Assembly (NCBI GenBank): GCA_964515905.1
Contig: CAZEWK010000003.1
Coordinates: forward strand, 1-64,000
Source: GCA-2712985 sp964515905
GTDB taxonomy: Bacteria > Pseudomonadota > Alphaproteobacteria > UBA7887
DNA: 64,000 nt
Direction: 5' to 3'
Shown: positions 43,249-53,082 of the stretch, one piece after another
Layout: each line of letters starts with the position of its first letter
Numbering within the stretch: position 1 is the stretch's first letter
The notes under the pieces: model-generated
Told to the model about the DNA's origin: nothing
What the model saw: only the letters and a program-made list of their open reading frames with translations
Databases searched by the model: none
Position numbers and translations under genes: made by a program

Positions 43249-43258
43249 TTATCTATAC
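43249..43258. promoter_or_regulatory. BioR-like operator at bioA
   Basis: TTATCTATAC on the plus strand (GTATAGATAA on the minus) matches nine of ten positions of the BioR consensus TTATMKATAA described for alphaproteobacterial biotin genes. It lies 12 bases upstream of the bioA start in the bioA/bioFD divergent region and overlaps a possible -10 element GATAAT. A much weaker seven-of-ten match is at 43357-43366. Confidence 0.55.
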
Positions 43259-43463
43259 GTCATATAGTACCGTATTCTTGGGACTAATCAGACAATTGCT
43301 AAGGAAAACCGTCATCACAAAATTGGTTTATGATCCTAACGGTTGTGCTGTCACTAGGATAGATATGGGCAGAAGACCGTCAAGCAGCACGCTGTTGACT
43401 TTGTGCACCCCTGAAAGACACAATATCAAATGCCTGTGATATAAAATAAGTGCCAAAATATAA

Positions 43464-44621
43464 ATGAAATCTCTAGATGAATACGCATCGGGGAAACTAG
43501 CTCAGCTGGATTCCCAGAATTTAAAACGAACCCTTATTACCACTCATAGATCAATCAATGGTGCCGCCAGTCGCGAAGGGAGAGAACTAATCTCATTCTC
43601 CTGCAACGATTATCTGAATCTCTCGAGCGACAATCGACTAGTAAAAGCTGCGCAGGAAGCTACAAAAAAATACGGGGTTGGTGCAGGGGCATCGCGTCTC
43701 GTTACTGGAAATCACCCTCTTTATCAGGAACTAGAAAAAAAACTAGCAAAGCTTAAAGAAACCGATGACGCCTGCGTTTTTGGGTCTGGATACTTGGCTA
43801 ACCTTGGTATCATACCAAGCCTAGTGGGGAAAAATGATTTAATTGTCGCAGACGAACTTAGCCATGCATGCATTTTATCAGCGACAAAACTGAGTTCATC
43901 TCACGTTGAAATTTTTCGGCACAACGATACCGATCATGTAATGCAGATCCTAAAGAGATGTCGCAGTAGATACAAACATGCCATGATCCTTACGGATGGA
44001 GTATTCAGTATGGACGGCGATCTTGCTCCTCTCACTAAACTGACCGCAATAGCAAAGGACTACGACTCCTGGCTTATGACGGACGATGCGCATGGGGTCG
44101 GAGTTCTTGGTGCCGGGCACGGGTCCAGCTATAGCGAGGAAAATCAAAATTTGAAAATACCGCTCCAAATGGGAACACTTTCTAAGGCGATCGGAAGTTA
44201 CGGTGGGTACCTTTGTGGATCTCAAGAAGTCATTGATTTGATACGTACCCGTGCTCGCACATTTATTTATTCGACAGGCTTGCCACCCGCAATTGTGGCC
44301 GCCAGTATAAAAGCCTTGGATATCATCGAAAATGACCCTGAACTATGTGATAAACCGCTGAAGAACGCGAGGTTATTTACTGAGTTTCTGCGATTACCCT
44401 TGGCTCAAAGTTGTATAGTACCTCTGGTGCTCAAGGACACCAAACGCGCACTAGAAGCGTCAAATTTACTGGAGGAAGAAGGGTTTTTGGTCACAGCTAT
44501 CCGGCCTCCAACTGTCCCAAAGGGGACAGCACGGTTACGATTTGCCTTTACTGCTGCTCATAAAGAAGATGACATCGGACGGCTTGCAAAATTGATTGAG
44601 ACCAAAATTTTAAATGAATAA
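43464..44621 (+). CDS. bioF: 8-amino-7-oxononanoate synthase
   Basis: PLP enzyme of 385 residues joining pimeloyl thioester and alanine. LISFSCNDYLNLSSD, the DDAHGVGVLG segment and the PLP Lys in GTLSKAIGSYGGY (near residue 240) are typical. Start ATG at 43464 with no strong ribosome site. It overlaps bioD by eight bases, so the two are coupled. The upstream 227 bases are shared with bioA. Confidence 0.95.
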   Translation: MKSLDEYASGKLAQLDSQNLKRTLITTHRSINGAASREGRELISFSCNDYLNLSSDNRLVKAAQEATKKYGVGAGASRLVTGNHPLYQELEKKLAKLKETDDACVFGSGYLANLGIIPSLVGKNDLIVADELSHACILSATKLSSSHVEIFRHNDTDHVMQILKRCRSRYKHAMILTDGVFSMDGDLAPLTKLTAIAKDYDSWLMTDDAHGVGVLGAGHGSSYSEENQNLKIPLQMGTLSKAIGSYGGYLCGSQEVIDLIRTRARTFIYSTGLPPAIVAASIKALDIIENDPELCDKPLKNARLFTEFLRLPLAQSCIVPLVLKDTKRALEASNLLEEEGFLVTAIRPPTVPKGTARLRFAFTAAHKEDDIGRLAKLIETKILNE

Positions 44622-45321
44622 CCCCGTACGGACCTTCTTCATTACGGCTACTGGCACCGATATAGGGAAAACACTGGTGAGCGCTGCTCTTTGCCACCAG
44701 TTGAAATCACGAGGAATATCGGTTCAACCGTTTAAACCAATAATAAGTGGGTATAAGGAGCAAAATCCGACAGGCACAGACTCAGGAATCTTACTGCAAA
44801 GTAATGAAGTAAAACCTACCCACCAAGAAGTGCTAAGAATTTCACCTTGGCGTTACAAGGACCCTATTTCACCTGATATGGCAGCTCAGAAAGAACAAAG
44901 GCCAATCCATTTCGAAGAGCTCATACAATACAGTCTGAATCTTCCCATTCCAACGAATAGCCCACCTATACACGTTAATATTATCGAAGGTGTAGGAGGT
45001 CCAATGGTTCCTATCGATGACCGTCATACTGTCATGGACTGGATGGTTCGTCTGAAAGCCGAGATTATCTTGGTTACGGGCAGCTATTTGGGAACCATTA
45101 GCCACACTTTAACAACTCTCAAAGCAATGGAACAATACCACTTATCGCCTATTGGCATTATCATAAGCGAATCTAAAGTCAGTCCTGTTCCCCTGAAGCA
45201 GACAGCAGAAACCATCACTAGGTTTGCACCTAAAATTCCTTTAATTACGATTCCGCGAGTCTCCGTCTCCACAAAATCCTGGACAAAAGTCCCCGATCTT
45301 CTGTGCCTACTGAAATTATAG
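44614..45321 (+). CDS. bioD: Dethiobiotin synthetase
   Basis: ATP-dependent enzyme of 235 residues closing the ureido ring of dethiobiotin. The P-loop TATGTDIGKTLVSAAL is at residues 10-25, KPIISGY follows with the catalytic Lys, and EGVGGPMVPI carries the usual Glu-Gly-Gly. Starts within bioF. The next gene, a TRAP binding protein, begins 75 bases on and is functionally separate. Confidence 0.94.
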   Translation: MNNPVRTFFITATGTDIGKTLVSAALCHQLKSRGISVQPFKPIISGYKEQNPTGTDSGILLQSNEVKPTHQEVLRISPWRYKDPISPDMAAQKEQRPIHFEELIQYSLNLPIPTNSPPIHVNIIEGVGGPMVPIDDRHTVMDWMVRLKAEIILVTGSYLGTISHTLTTLKAMEQYHLSPIGIIISESKVSPVPLKQTAETITRFAPKIPLITIPRVSVSTKSWTKVPDLLCLLKL

Positions 45322-45396
45322 ACTCGTGCTTGCGTACACGTCGTTGGTATACCCCATCCAAACCATCGTATCACATTTAAAGAAGGGTCAATAATC

Positions 45397-46353
45397 ATGA
45401 AGCTACTGAGCTCAATATTAAGTGGACTACTTATGTTTACTTTCTCTAGTTCATTGAGTTTCTCAGACACTGGAATAACACTAAAGGCAGCAAGCTTCCT
45501 GCCCGCCCGATCTGTCTACGCTAAATATTTTTATCGTTGGGTGGATGAAGTGAATACAAAGTGCCGTGGAAAAATCAAAATACAAATTGTAGGACCAGAA
45601 GCTATACGATCTATGGAGCAGTGGAGGGCATTAAAGGATGGAGTCATCGATGTACACTACGGTCCACCCAACTATTATAAAGGTATCTTAATAGAAGGTG
45701 ATGTGACGAGTCTCGCGACTACTAGTGCCACGGAACAAAGGCGAAACGGCGCATGGGATATCATCAATAATCTCCACAATGAAAGAATGAATGCCTGGTA
45801 TCTAACCCACATTATCAATGGCGTACGATTTTTTATTTACACTACAAAAAAATCAAACAACGGAAACTTTGATGGTTTTCGTCTTCGATCAACACCCATA
45901 TATGATGAGTTTTTTAAAAGTTTAGGAGCCGAACCCGTTCGAATGCCCCCACCATCCCTGTATACAGCACTAGAACGTAGTGCAATCGACGGATATGGTT
46001 GGCCGCTTTGGGGAATAAACGATCTCGGTTGGGATAAGCACACTGTGTATCGATACGGGCCTGGATTTTTCAGTGCCGTCGTAAATATCCTGATCAATCT
46101 TGATCGCTGGCTCTTAATGGAAGACACTGAACAACAATGTCTTACCGACATGGCCATGTGGCTAGAGGAGCAATTCCCTGACTGGCGTAAACTAGAAGAC
46201 GAAATACAGAGGTCAGCCCAGGCAACTACGGGAATTAAGTATATTGACCTAGGGCCACAATTTCCCGAGTCGGCCCACGAGTTACATTGGAATGTTCTAA
46301 TGAAAGCCAATCCAACAATGATCCGTCAATTGCGTCCACTTTTAGTGAATTAG
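45397..46353 (+). CDS. TRAP transporter substrate-binding protein (DctP family)
   Basis: Periplasmic solute receptor of 318 residues. The signal peptide ends near SLSFS-D (about 23). The family feature FDGFRLRSTPIYDEFFKSLGAEPVRMP, with the carboxylate-binding Arg, lies near residues 160-186, and ALERSAIDGYGWP follows. It is the first gene of a complete TRAP system. Ligands of this family are mostly organic acids; this one cannot be named. Confidence 0.9.
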   Translation: MKLLSSILSGLLMFTFSSSLSFSDTGITLKAASFLPARSVYAKYFYRWVDEVNTKCRGKIKIQIVGPEAIRSMEQWRALKDGVIDVHYGPPNYYKGILIEGDVTSLATTSATEQRRNGAWDIINNLHNERMNAWYLTHIINGVRFFIYTTKKSNNGNFDGFRLRSTPIYDEFFKSLGAEPVRMPPPSLYTALERSAIDGYGWPLWGINDLGWDKHTVYRYGPGFFSAVVNILINLDRWLLMEDTEQQCLTDMAMWLEEQFPDWRKLEDEIQRSAQATTGIKYIDLGPQFPESAHELHWNVLMKANPTMIRQLRPLLVN

Positions 46354-46429
46354 TAAACACTATTGATATTGTGATCGCTTGGATTGTTCCCAATATTTTC
46401 CTGAGAATGAATTTGATGATCTCTAAAAT

Positions 46430-46963
46430 ATGAAACACTTCTTCAAATCAATTAATAAATTGATTGATACTTTGGCTGTGTTGGCAGGGATCATCTTGTG
46501 TTCAGTTTCATTGTTACTGTGTTGTGATGCTGTAGGACGAACCCTACTTGGGTTTCCCGCCCTTGCGGAATGGGGTTACAGCATCCCATGGGCCCTTGAG
46601 ACGGCAGAATACGCACTCTATCTTATGACATTTCTCGGTACGCCGTGGGTGTTAGGGAAAAATGGTCATATTCGAATTGACCTTATTACTGAAATTTTGC
46701 CGAAAGAAATACACGCCCGTCTATCAAATGTAACAAACGCAATTGGTTTTGTCGTGTCAGGTATTCTATTCTTTTACTCTTGCCAGGTGGGGTTGGCATC
46801 TTTTCGTGACAAGGTTCTCATTTACGAAACTTTTGTTTTTCCGGAATGGACACTACTCAGCGCGGCACCATTAACTTTCTTTTTAACTACGTGTATTTTC
46901 TTTGTTCGCACCTTTCCATCCTCCTGTTCTTTCTACGATAAAACTCGTGAAAATGGTTTTTAG
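46430..46963 (+). CDS. TRAP transporter small permease (DctQ family)
   Basis: 177-residue membrane protein with four predicted helices, around 13-33, 60-76, 95-115 and 135-157. WVLGKNGHIRIDLI is the DctQ pattern. It overlaps the large permease gene by 11 bases. It would bridge the receptor and the transport subunit. Confidence 0.88.
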   Translation: MKHFFKSINKLIDTLAVLAGIILCSVSLLLCCDAVGRTLLGFPALAEWGYSIPWALETAEYALYLMTFLGTPWVLGKNGHIRIDLITEILPKEIHARLSNVTNAIGFVVSGILFFYSCQVGLASFRDKVLIYETFVFPEWTLLSAAPLTFFLTTCIFFVRTFPSSCSFYDKTRENGF

Positions 46964-48284
46964 TTCTATGGAATGGTACCATCTCTTAGCCGTTCTGATT
47001 GGCAGTCTAATCTTCCTTATGCTTCTTGGGATACCGATTGTATTTGCATTTTTTGCTGTAAATATTGTCGGCGCTTTTCTTGTTATGGGTGGCGACAAAG
47101 GCTTAGCTCAATTAATTCGTAATGCAGTCGATGCCACCCAAAATTTTGCATTATTACCAATACCTTTGTTTATCTTCATGGGAGAAATAATGTTTCATAC
47201 AGGGCTTGCCTCAAGGGCCATCGAAGCCGTGGATAAATTAATAGCTCGTATTCCCGGCCGATTGTCATTGGTAGCCCTTAGCGGGGGAACTATATTTTCG
47301 TCCCTATCTGGGTCTACGATTGCCAATACCGCAATGTTGGGCAGTACACTTTTGCCTGAGATGTACAAACGCGGCTACAAACCCGAGATATCAATTGGTC
47401 CCATTGTAGCTGTCGGCGGGATCGCGATGCTAATCCCCCCATCAGCGCTGGCTGTCTTGCTAGGAAGTATCGCAAGAATTCCAATCAGTGATCTATTACT
47501 CGCTTCTATTATTCCAGCTCTAATATTGGTTCTACTGTTCTATTTGTACATCACTCTGCGATGCTGGACCGATCCAACAATTGCGCCACAATATGATATT
47601 CAGGAGATAAGTTGGCGTGAAAGAATCGGTCCATTCATAATTTATGTACTTCCGCTATTCTGCATATTCTTAGTAGTAGTGGGCAGTATTGTAGCCGGGA
47701 TTGCTACGCCTACCGAATCCGCCGCCCTCGGAGTCACCGCCTCTATCGTCATTGCTGCAATGTATGGATCTTTAGGGTTTAAAAATTTCGTCGAATCAGT
47801 TCGACAAACTTTACGCCTCAGTGTCATGACATTGTTTATCATATGTGGTTCAACAACGTTCTCACAAATACTGGCATTTTCTGGGGCCACTGGAGAACTT
47901 GCTACACTGATTATTCGATCCGATTGGACTCCAATTTTTATACTTCTGGGAATGTTACTAATACTCATGGCGCTCGGATGTTTTATGGACCAGGTAAGCA
48001 TGATGATGATTACCATGCCGCTCTACATGCCCATTGTGGAGCAAATGGGATACAACATCGTCTGGTTTGGAGTATTAGTATTGTTGGTCATGGAAATTAG
48101 CCTAGCTACTCCGCCTTTTGGGTTACTACTATTTGTGGTAAAAGGAGCAGCACCGGATGGAACCACAATGCAGCAGGTGATAGTTTCCGTACTTCCATTT
48201 ATCCTGCTGGCATTGTTGCTGGTAGCAGCCATTATAATCGTGCCGGAACTAGCGCTTTCTCTTCCCCGACTGGCAAGTGGCTAA
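46953..48284 (+). CDS. TRAP transporter large permease (DctM family)
   Basis: 443-residue transport subunit with about twelve helices. LLPIPLFIFMGEIMFHTGLASRAIEAVDKLIARIPG and GTIFSSLSGSTIANTAMLGS are DctM hallmarks, as is the late ATPTESAALGV. ATG at 46953 is chosen; the longer frame inside dctQ has no homology. Uses a sodium gradient in known relatives. Confidence 0.92.
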   Translation: MVFSSMEWYHLLAVLIGSLIFLMLLGIPIVFAFFAVNIVGAFLVMGGDKGLAQLIRNAVDATQNFALLPIPLFIFMGEIMFHTGLASRAIEAVDKLIARIPGRLSLVALSGGTIFSSLSGSTIANTAMLGSTLLPEMYKRGYKPEISIGPIVAVGGIAMLIPPSALAVLLGSIARIPISDLLLASIIPALILVLLFYLYITLRCWTDPTIAPQYDIQEISWRERIGPFIIYVLPLFCIFLVVVGSIVAGIATPTESAALGVTASIVIAAMYGSLGFKNFVESVRQTLRLSVMTLFIICGSTTFSQILAFSGATGELATLIIRSDWTPIFILLGMLLILMALGCFMDQVSMMMITMPLYMPIVEQMGYNIVWFGVLVLLVMEISLATPPFGLLLFVVKGAAPDGTTMQQVIVSVLPFILLALLLVAAIIIVPELALSLPRLASG

Positions 48285-48390
48285 AACCTGATTCTCTGAT
48301 CTGCGCAAACCAGGCATCCGAAAAGGGTGATGCTAAAGCGTCTCTCCTCTCTAATCCTTTGGGAATTGTTACACCAATCCACCCCCCTGC

Positions 48391-49347
48391 CTATCGATTG
48401 CGGGGTAAGTCCAAACCGATACCTTCAAGATCACCCATGTCCTTTGTTATTTGCTCTACCACAATAGGATTAAGGGGACCATTTAGTATGGAATTAATAT
48501 TTGTGGCTAAATGATCTGGATTGCCAGTTCCAAATAACACCACATTAACACCTGGCTCATGCCTCACATATCTGTATGCCGCATCTATGATGCTCTCGGC
48601 GCCCCCTTTACTAATAAGGAATTGGAGAGGTTGATCTGACCTCTCATATTGTGGATCGAGCAATCCATCCCTCACCAATTCTTTTATCGTAGATCCAAGA
48701 TAAGTGAGATCACTAAAAATACTACGAACGGCAAACATGATCAGAGTACCAATCTTCTTCTCCTGGGTGTTCGGGAAAACAACTTCACGCGCATTTTGAT
48801 GCATCATGTGGAATCCAACCATAACCACCTCCCAAAATTCATCGCTGAAGGCGTTTTTTAGCATGGCATGGTTGGAATCGTTGGGTGGCGTTTCAGTAAT
48901 ACCTAAGTGTCGAAATTTTCCTTTTTCCTGTTCACGTAACAAAGGCGGAACAATTATCTCCCGAACAAATTGATAATTCTCAGGCCTTACGGCATGTATA
49001 TGAAATACATCCACATAATCTGTGCGAAGTTTCTGAAGAGAGCGATCGAGACTAGCCACCACTTCGAACACAGAAGCGTTGCTTTTGTGATCCTTCACTC
49101 GAGCTTTGGTCGAGATAATCATAGAATCTCTCGGAATGTTACGAAGAGCGGCGCCAATAATTTCCTCAGTGCCATACACCTCCGCCGTATCATAAAAATT
49201 TACCCCAAGATCAAACGCTTGACGAACAATTGAAACCGATTCTTGAAATGAACTGCCAGTTGACTGGCCCAGGCGACTACTACCACCACAACCCAATCCG
49301 GCCACGCTGACCTTAAGACCGGTTGCTCCAAGATCAATGTATTCCAT
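48391..49347 (-). CDS. Aldo/keto reductase
   Basis: 318 residues of the AKR TIM barrel. The catalytic tetrad is D53 and Y58 (FYDTAEVYG), K81 (ISTKARV) and H118 (VFHIHAV). Relatives reduce sugar aldehydes or small carbonyls with NAD(P)H. It converges on the TRAP permease and follows the glycosidase-like gene by 90 bases, so a carbohydrate substrate is plausible. Only a weak five-base hairpin lies in the 106 bases toward the permease. Confidence 0.9.
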   Translation of the reverse strand: MEYIDLGATGLKVSVAGLGCGGSSRLGQSTGSSFQESVSIVRQAFDLGVNFYDTAEVYGTEEIIGAALRNIPRDSMIISTKARVKDHKSNASVFEVVASLDRSLQKLRTDYVDVFHIHAVRPENYQFVREIIVPPLLREQEKGKFRHLGITETPPNDSNHAMLKNAFSDEFWEVVMVGFHMMHQNAREVVFPNTQEKKIGTLIMFAVRSIFSDLTYLGSTIKELVRDGLLDPQYERSDQPLQFLISKGGAESIIDAAYRYVRHEPGVNVVLFGTGNPDHLATNINSILNGPLNPIVVEQITKDMGDLEGIGLDLPRNR

Positions 49348-49437
49348 AAAACTTTCTACCCTTATTTATTAATTCGCCCAGCAGTATTCTATCGTAGAAG
49401 AAATATGGCCGAAATAACGCATATCACCCTGTAATAC

Positions 49438-50592
49438 TCAGGCACCAACACCCGTTACCTCACGTAACATGGAAAAAAAAGATCGCTTCCTAGGTGTATT
49501 AATCGACCAGTCTATGGGCGGATTTTGGTAACCATTTTCATAATCTCCATAAAATATTTTCCCCCCTGCACCGTCCCCTGGATCGAAATACCCCCAGCCA
49601 CTCCCCATTTCCAATGCCGCAAGAAAGTTATTCGCAGGATGATCAAACTCAAAATGGTCGTCCTCATTGAAAAGAACCGGTTGACCACGATAACTTGCTA
49701 CAGAGCGAACATTTCGAACCATATTCTTCAATCCCTCTGGCTTATCTACACCGTTCCCGTGTAAAAGAATAAAATCAGACGCATCAACCACATCCCAACT
49801 GGGTACTTCGCGCCGTGTGAAACTTGTGCCCGCTAATAATCGGCGTCCTTCGTATCGTATGGAACTTGCTAAAAGAATAAGTTCATGCACACGGTCCGGC
49901 CTAAGAATTGCATGATCATACCGGGGGACATCAGACTCATTATTGATCTCGATAATGACATTTCGGTATCCCTGATGCAGCATCCAATTACAAATATCCC
50001 TGACACCTTTCAGTACGGATTCTTCACTTGATAGCCGATTATCCTGACCAAAATAAAACAGACCAAGACAGACTACGAGACCTACCCTATCTGCAGCTTC
50101 GATAACATTCGCTAGGCGATCTCGAACATCCTCAAGTAGTTGCCCGTCATTACTAAACCCACTCGATTTCCACGGTTGCACATTGACACCACTTAAACCG
50201 CACCAAATATCTTCATCAAGCGCGTCGGGCTTTTTGGCACGAACTCTTCTACGGAGTTCCTGCAACACAGTGGGGTCATCTCGGTAGTAACCAAGAGGAG
50301 AACCACCCTGTATATTAATGTTAATGGCCGTGAGGCCATATTCAACGTATACTGGCAACATCTTTATCAATTCTGATGTGTTTCTACTTGGATCCCACGT
50401 ACTCGTATCGGGATAGGCCCACAGACCTCTCGTCCACGGATTGATATCATCAAAAATGGCGTTCGCCATCCGACTGTTTAATAACAGGCCTTCCACCTTC
50501 ATATCTCGAAAACTTCTACCTTTATATGTTGGCTGTCCATTGATAAGCCAACTATCTCCATCTATCTCAACCGTTGTACTTGCCTTCCACAT
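49438..50592 (-). CDS. Glycoside hydrolase-like protein (clan GH-A type), unassigned
   Basis: 384 residues that look like a beta/alpha barrel glycosidase. IIEINNESD has the Asn-Glu pair (N218-E219) of the clan's acid/base, and PVLFNEDDH gives a candidate nucleophile E310 at the end of a strand. The N-terminal TTVEIDGDSWLINGQPTYKGR resembles the lead-in of GH2/GH5-type proteins. No signal peptide is seen, so it may be cytoplasmic or exported another way. Specific family and substrate are not clear. It precedes the aldo/keto reductase on the same strand and diverges from the class II aldolase. Confidence 0.7.
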   Translation of the reverse strand: MWKASTTVEIDGDSWLINGQPTYKGRSFRDMKVEGLLLNSRMANAIFDDINPWTRGLWAYPDTSTWDPSRNTSELIKMLPVYVEYGLTAININIQGGSPLGYYRDDPTVLQELRRRVRAKKPDALDEDIWCGLSGVNVQPWKSSGFSNDGQLLEDVRDRLANVIEAADRVGLVVCLGLFYFGQDNRLSSEESVLKGVRDICNWMLHQGYRNVIIEINNESDVPRYDHAILRPDRVHELILLASSIRYEGRRLLAGTSFTRREVPSWDVVDASDFILLHGNGVDKPEGLKNMVRNVRSVASYRGQPVLFNEDDHFEFDHPANNFLAALEMGSGWGYFDPGDGAGGKIFYGDYENGYQNPPIDWSINTPRKRSFFSMLREVTGVGA

Positions 50593-50770
50593 GGCCTTAA
50601 ACCCCTCTAGACGATGCGCCTTTTAAAATAAAATATTCAACGACCATTTGACTCTACTATGATAGATTAAGGCGAAATAAAAATTTCAAAACTAACTCTA
50701 GTATAACTATCAAAATTTCAGAATTTTCAGGGTATCAAACAAAACCCCATGAGGAAAAGTAGGAGCCGGT

Positions 50771-51544
50771 ATGGAAAATGCTAATATCGCAAAGTTTCCT
50801 GTCGAGAATTCGGAGCGAGATTTGAGAGTTGATCTTGCAGCCGCATATCGTTTGGTCGATTATTTTGGGTGGACAGAACTGATTTTTGGACACCTAACTG
50901 CACGTGTTCCCGGCGATCAACCACATTTTTTGATTAATCCATATGGCCTCAATTATGACGAGGTAACAGCCTCCAACCTTGTTAAAATTGATATAGACGG
51001 AAACATCATTGGCAAAAGTGAATACCCTGTAAATAGAGCTGGATTTGTCATCCACTCGGCCATACATATGGCACATTCGGAAGAAAACCAATGCGTGATG
51101 CACACTCACACCCGGGCTGGAATGGCCCTAGCAGCAACGAAAGAGGGGCTGCAGTCAGTGTCCATGGTATCCACGGACTTTCAAGGCCGTATATCATACC
51201 ACGACTATGAGGGAATCAGCTTATATGAAGACGAAAGGGTCCGGCTATTAGCCAACTTGGGGCAGAATAAAGCCATGATACTCCGAAATCATGGTCTCTT
51301 GACAGTAGGGCGCACAGTTCCCGAAACCTTTCTACGACTCTATCGATTGGAGCGCGCATGCCAAGTACAGATTGATGCGGCAGCGGCCGGAACACTGAAT
51401 ATACTGCCGTCCGCAATCGCCCAAAAGTCCGGTGAAGAGATGAACCAATTTTCAGAAAACGGTCAGGATTCTGGTATCGGCGCGCTTGAATTTCTGGCAC
51501 TAAAACGAAAACTAGACAAAATCGATACGAGCTATCAGCAATAA
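50771..51544 (+). CDS. Class II aldolase/adducin-family protein
   Basis: 257 residues with the zinc site of fuculose-phosphate-aldolase relatives: HTHTRAGMALA gives two His, LRNHGLLTVG a third, and FGHLTARVPG is the N-terminal hallmark. It may split a sugar phosphate, or act as a decarboxylase or ketone-forming lyase. AGGAG precedes the ATG. Upstream lies an AT-rich inverted repeat AAAATT-TCAG-AATTTT (50712-50727). The gene faces the LLM oxidoreductase. Confidence 0.85.
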   Translation: MENANIAKFPVENSERDLRVDLAAAYRLVDYFGWTELIFGHLTARVPGDQPHFLINPYGLNYDEVTASNLVKIDIDGNIIGKSEYPVNRAGFVIHSAIHMAHSEENQCVMHTHTRAGMALAATKEGLQSVSMVSTDFQGRISYHDYEGISLYEDERVRLLANLGQNKAMILRNHGLLTVGRTVPETFLRLYRLERACQVQIDAAAAGTLNILPSAIAQKSGEEMNQFSENGQDSGIGALEFLALKRKLDKIDTSYQQ

Positions 51545-51581
51545 TTAGTAGCTGCCAGACTTCCGCACGAGTACTGATAAA

Positions 51582-52415
51582 TCATTTACTCAGTAGGGGC
51601 ATATAGCTATCTAGGACCTTGAGGCATGTCGTCCGATCTTCTGTTGGAATTTGCAAAAGAGCCCTCTGAATGCCCAGAGCCTCGTACTTATTCAACGTTT
51701 CTAGTTTTGGAGGGGCACCAAAGACCGTAACAGAGATTGATGCCAAATCCCTTCCGGCTTCTTCTGCTACACGCCGAAGACGTACCATTCCATCTTCAAT
51801 GTTAGCCCGTGGCCTTGGGAGCCAACCATCACAAAAGTCAACGACGCGCTTCAAGGTATAATCTGTTTCTCCTCCCAAAATTATGGGTGGATGTGGTTTC
51901 TGTGTCGGTTTCGGCCAAGAAAATGCAGGGTCAAAATTAACAAATTGTCCATGAAACTGACCGGTTTCTTCTGACCAAAGTTGCTTCATGGCCAAAATAC
52001 TTTCTTTCAAGAGTTTAAACCGGTTTGAATATTGGGCACCATGATTTTCCATTTCATCCACATTCCAACCACCGCCAATACCAAATATGAATCGACCCTT
52101 GGACAAATGATCAAGACTTGCCACACACTTGGCCGTAACAATTGGATCTCTCTGAGGAATAAGGCAAATGCCGGTGCCAATTTTCAATGTAGTCGTAGCC
52201 GCCGCCGCAAAGGATAGAGCCACAAATGGATCATAGGTATTATAATACTCCTTTGGGAGATCTCCTCCCCCAGGCCATGGTGTTTTCCGGCTTACTGGGA
52301 TATGGGTATGTTCAGGCAATAGCAAAGACTCGAAACCACGTTGCTCCAATTCCTTCGCCAGCTCAGAGATATCGATCGAATAAGCCGTAGAAAAAAAATA
52401 TACTCCGAGATCCAT
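51582..52415 (-). CDS. LLM-class oxidoreductase, F420/FMN type
   Basis: 277 residues, luciferase-like TIM barrel of the shorter type annotated as F420-dependent in actinobacteria. MDLGVYFFSTAYSIDI, LLPEHTHIP and GIGGGWNVDEMENHG are family patterns. ATG at 52415 has GGAGGGAG directly upstream, so the TTG four codons earlier is not used. Whether this organism makes F420 cannot be judged here. It is 166 bases upstream-to-downstream from the CoxL-like cluster, same strand. Confidence 0.82.
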   Translation of the reverse strand: MDLGVYFFSTAYSIDISELAKELEQRGFESLLLPEHTHIPVSRKTPWPGGGDLPKEYYNTYDPFVALSFAAAATTTLKIGTGICLIPQRDPIVTAKCVASLDHLSKGRFIFGIGGGWNVDEMENHGAQYSNRFKLLKESILAMKQLWSEETGQFHGQFVNFDPAFSWPKPTQKPHPPIILGGETDYTLKRVVDFCDGWLPRPRANIEDGMVRLRRVAEEAGRDLASISVTVFGAPPKLETLNKYEALGIQRALLQIPTEDRTTCLKVLDSYMPLLSK

Positions 52416-52503
52416 GTCTCCCTCCAAAACCTGTTCTTATTTGTGAATGCTTCTAGAACTATATCCAAATCGCAGGCGCACTCGTTGGGTAGTGTTCCTA
52501 CAC

Positions 52504-53082
52504 CTACTTAACAAATAATCCAACAAGATATTTTCGTACGAGTGAGTACAATGTTTTTATAACAATAGATCCAATTAAAATTGGTCGGTGCGAGGGGCCT
52601 ATCTCAGTCATATTTTCCATCTCACCTGCCGTATTGTTTATCTTAGTGTTAAGTGCAGCACCAAAATCAGCGGTAATGTGCCGAATAAACTCCTCTAAAA
52701 TCGGGCCACGGCCCACTTGAGCCAAAGATCCAAACAAAGAATAATCGACCTCCACCCTAACTAAGGTCTCACGTTCGTTTGCTCCCTCCACCAACTCATA
52801 TTTCATGTTCGCGACAACACGCGAGTTCGAGTTTCTATCATTACCTTTGCCTTTCACCTCGCCGCGCCAGAAAGCCGGATCGCGGACAATTTCTCCACTC
52901 CCTGTAAACTGCATTCTCATGGGACCAAGTTTGAGGGCAACTTTACCCCTGAATACGCCTCCTGCTTCTGCCGAAATAAGTGTCGCCCCGGGGAAACAAG
53001 AAATTAGTACTTCAAGATCATCAAATGTGTCCCAAACGGCTTTTCGTGGATAGGGCACCAAAATCTCTTCTTTGAGTTTCAT
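52504..53082 (-). CDS. CoxG-like SRPBCC protein
   Basis: 192 residues. The SRPBCC domain is typical of CoxG: VPYPRKAVWDTFDDLEVLISCFPGATLI, then GKVALKLGPMRMQFTGSG. A C-terminal hydrophobic segment (about 165-188) may anchor it to the membrane. Such proteins help place molybdenum hydroxylases at the membrane or couple them to electron carriers. It overlaps the iron-sulfur subunit gene by four bases (ATGA). Confidence 0.88.
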   Translation of the reverse strand: MKLKEEILVPYPRKAVWDTFDDLEVLISCFPGATLISAEAGGVFRGKVALKLGPMRMQFTGSGEIVRDPAFWRGEVKGKGNDRNSNSRVVANMKYELVEGANERETLVRVEVDYSLFGSLAQVGRGPILEEFIRHITADFGAALNTKINNTAGEMENMTEIGPSHRPILIGSIVIKTLYSLVRKYLVGLFVK

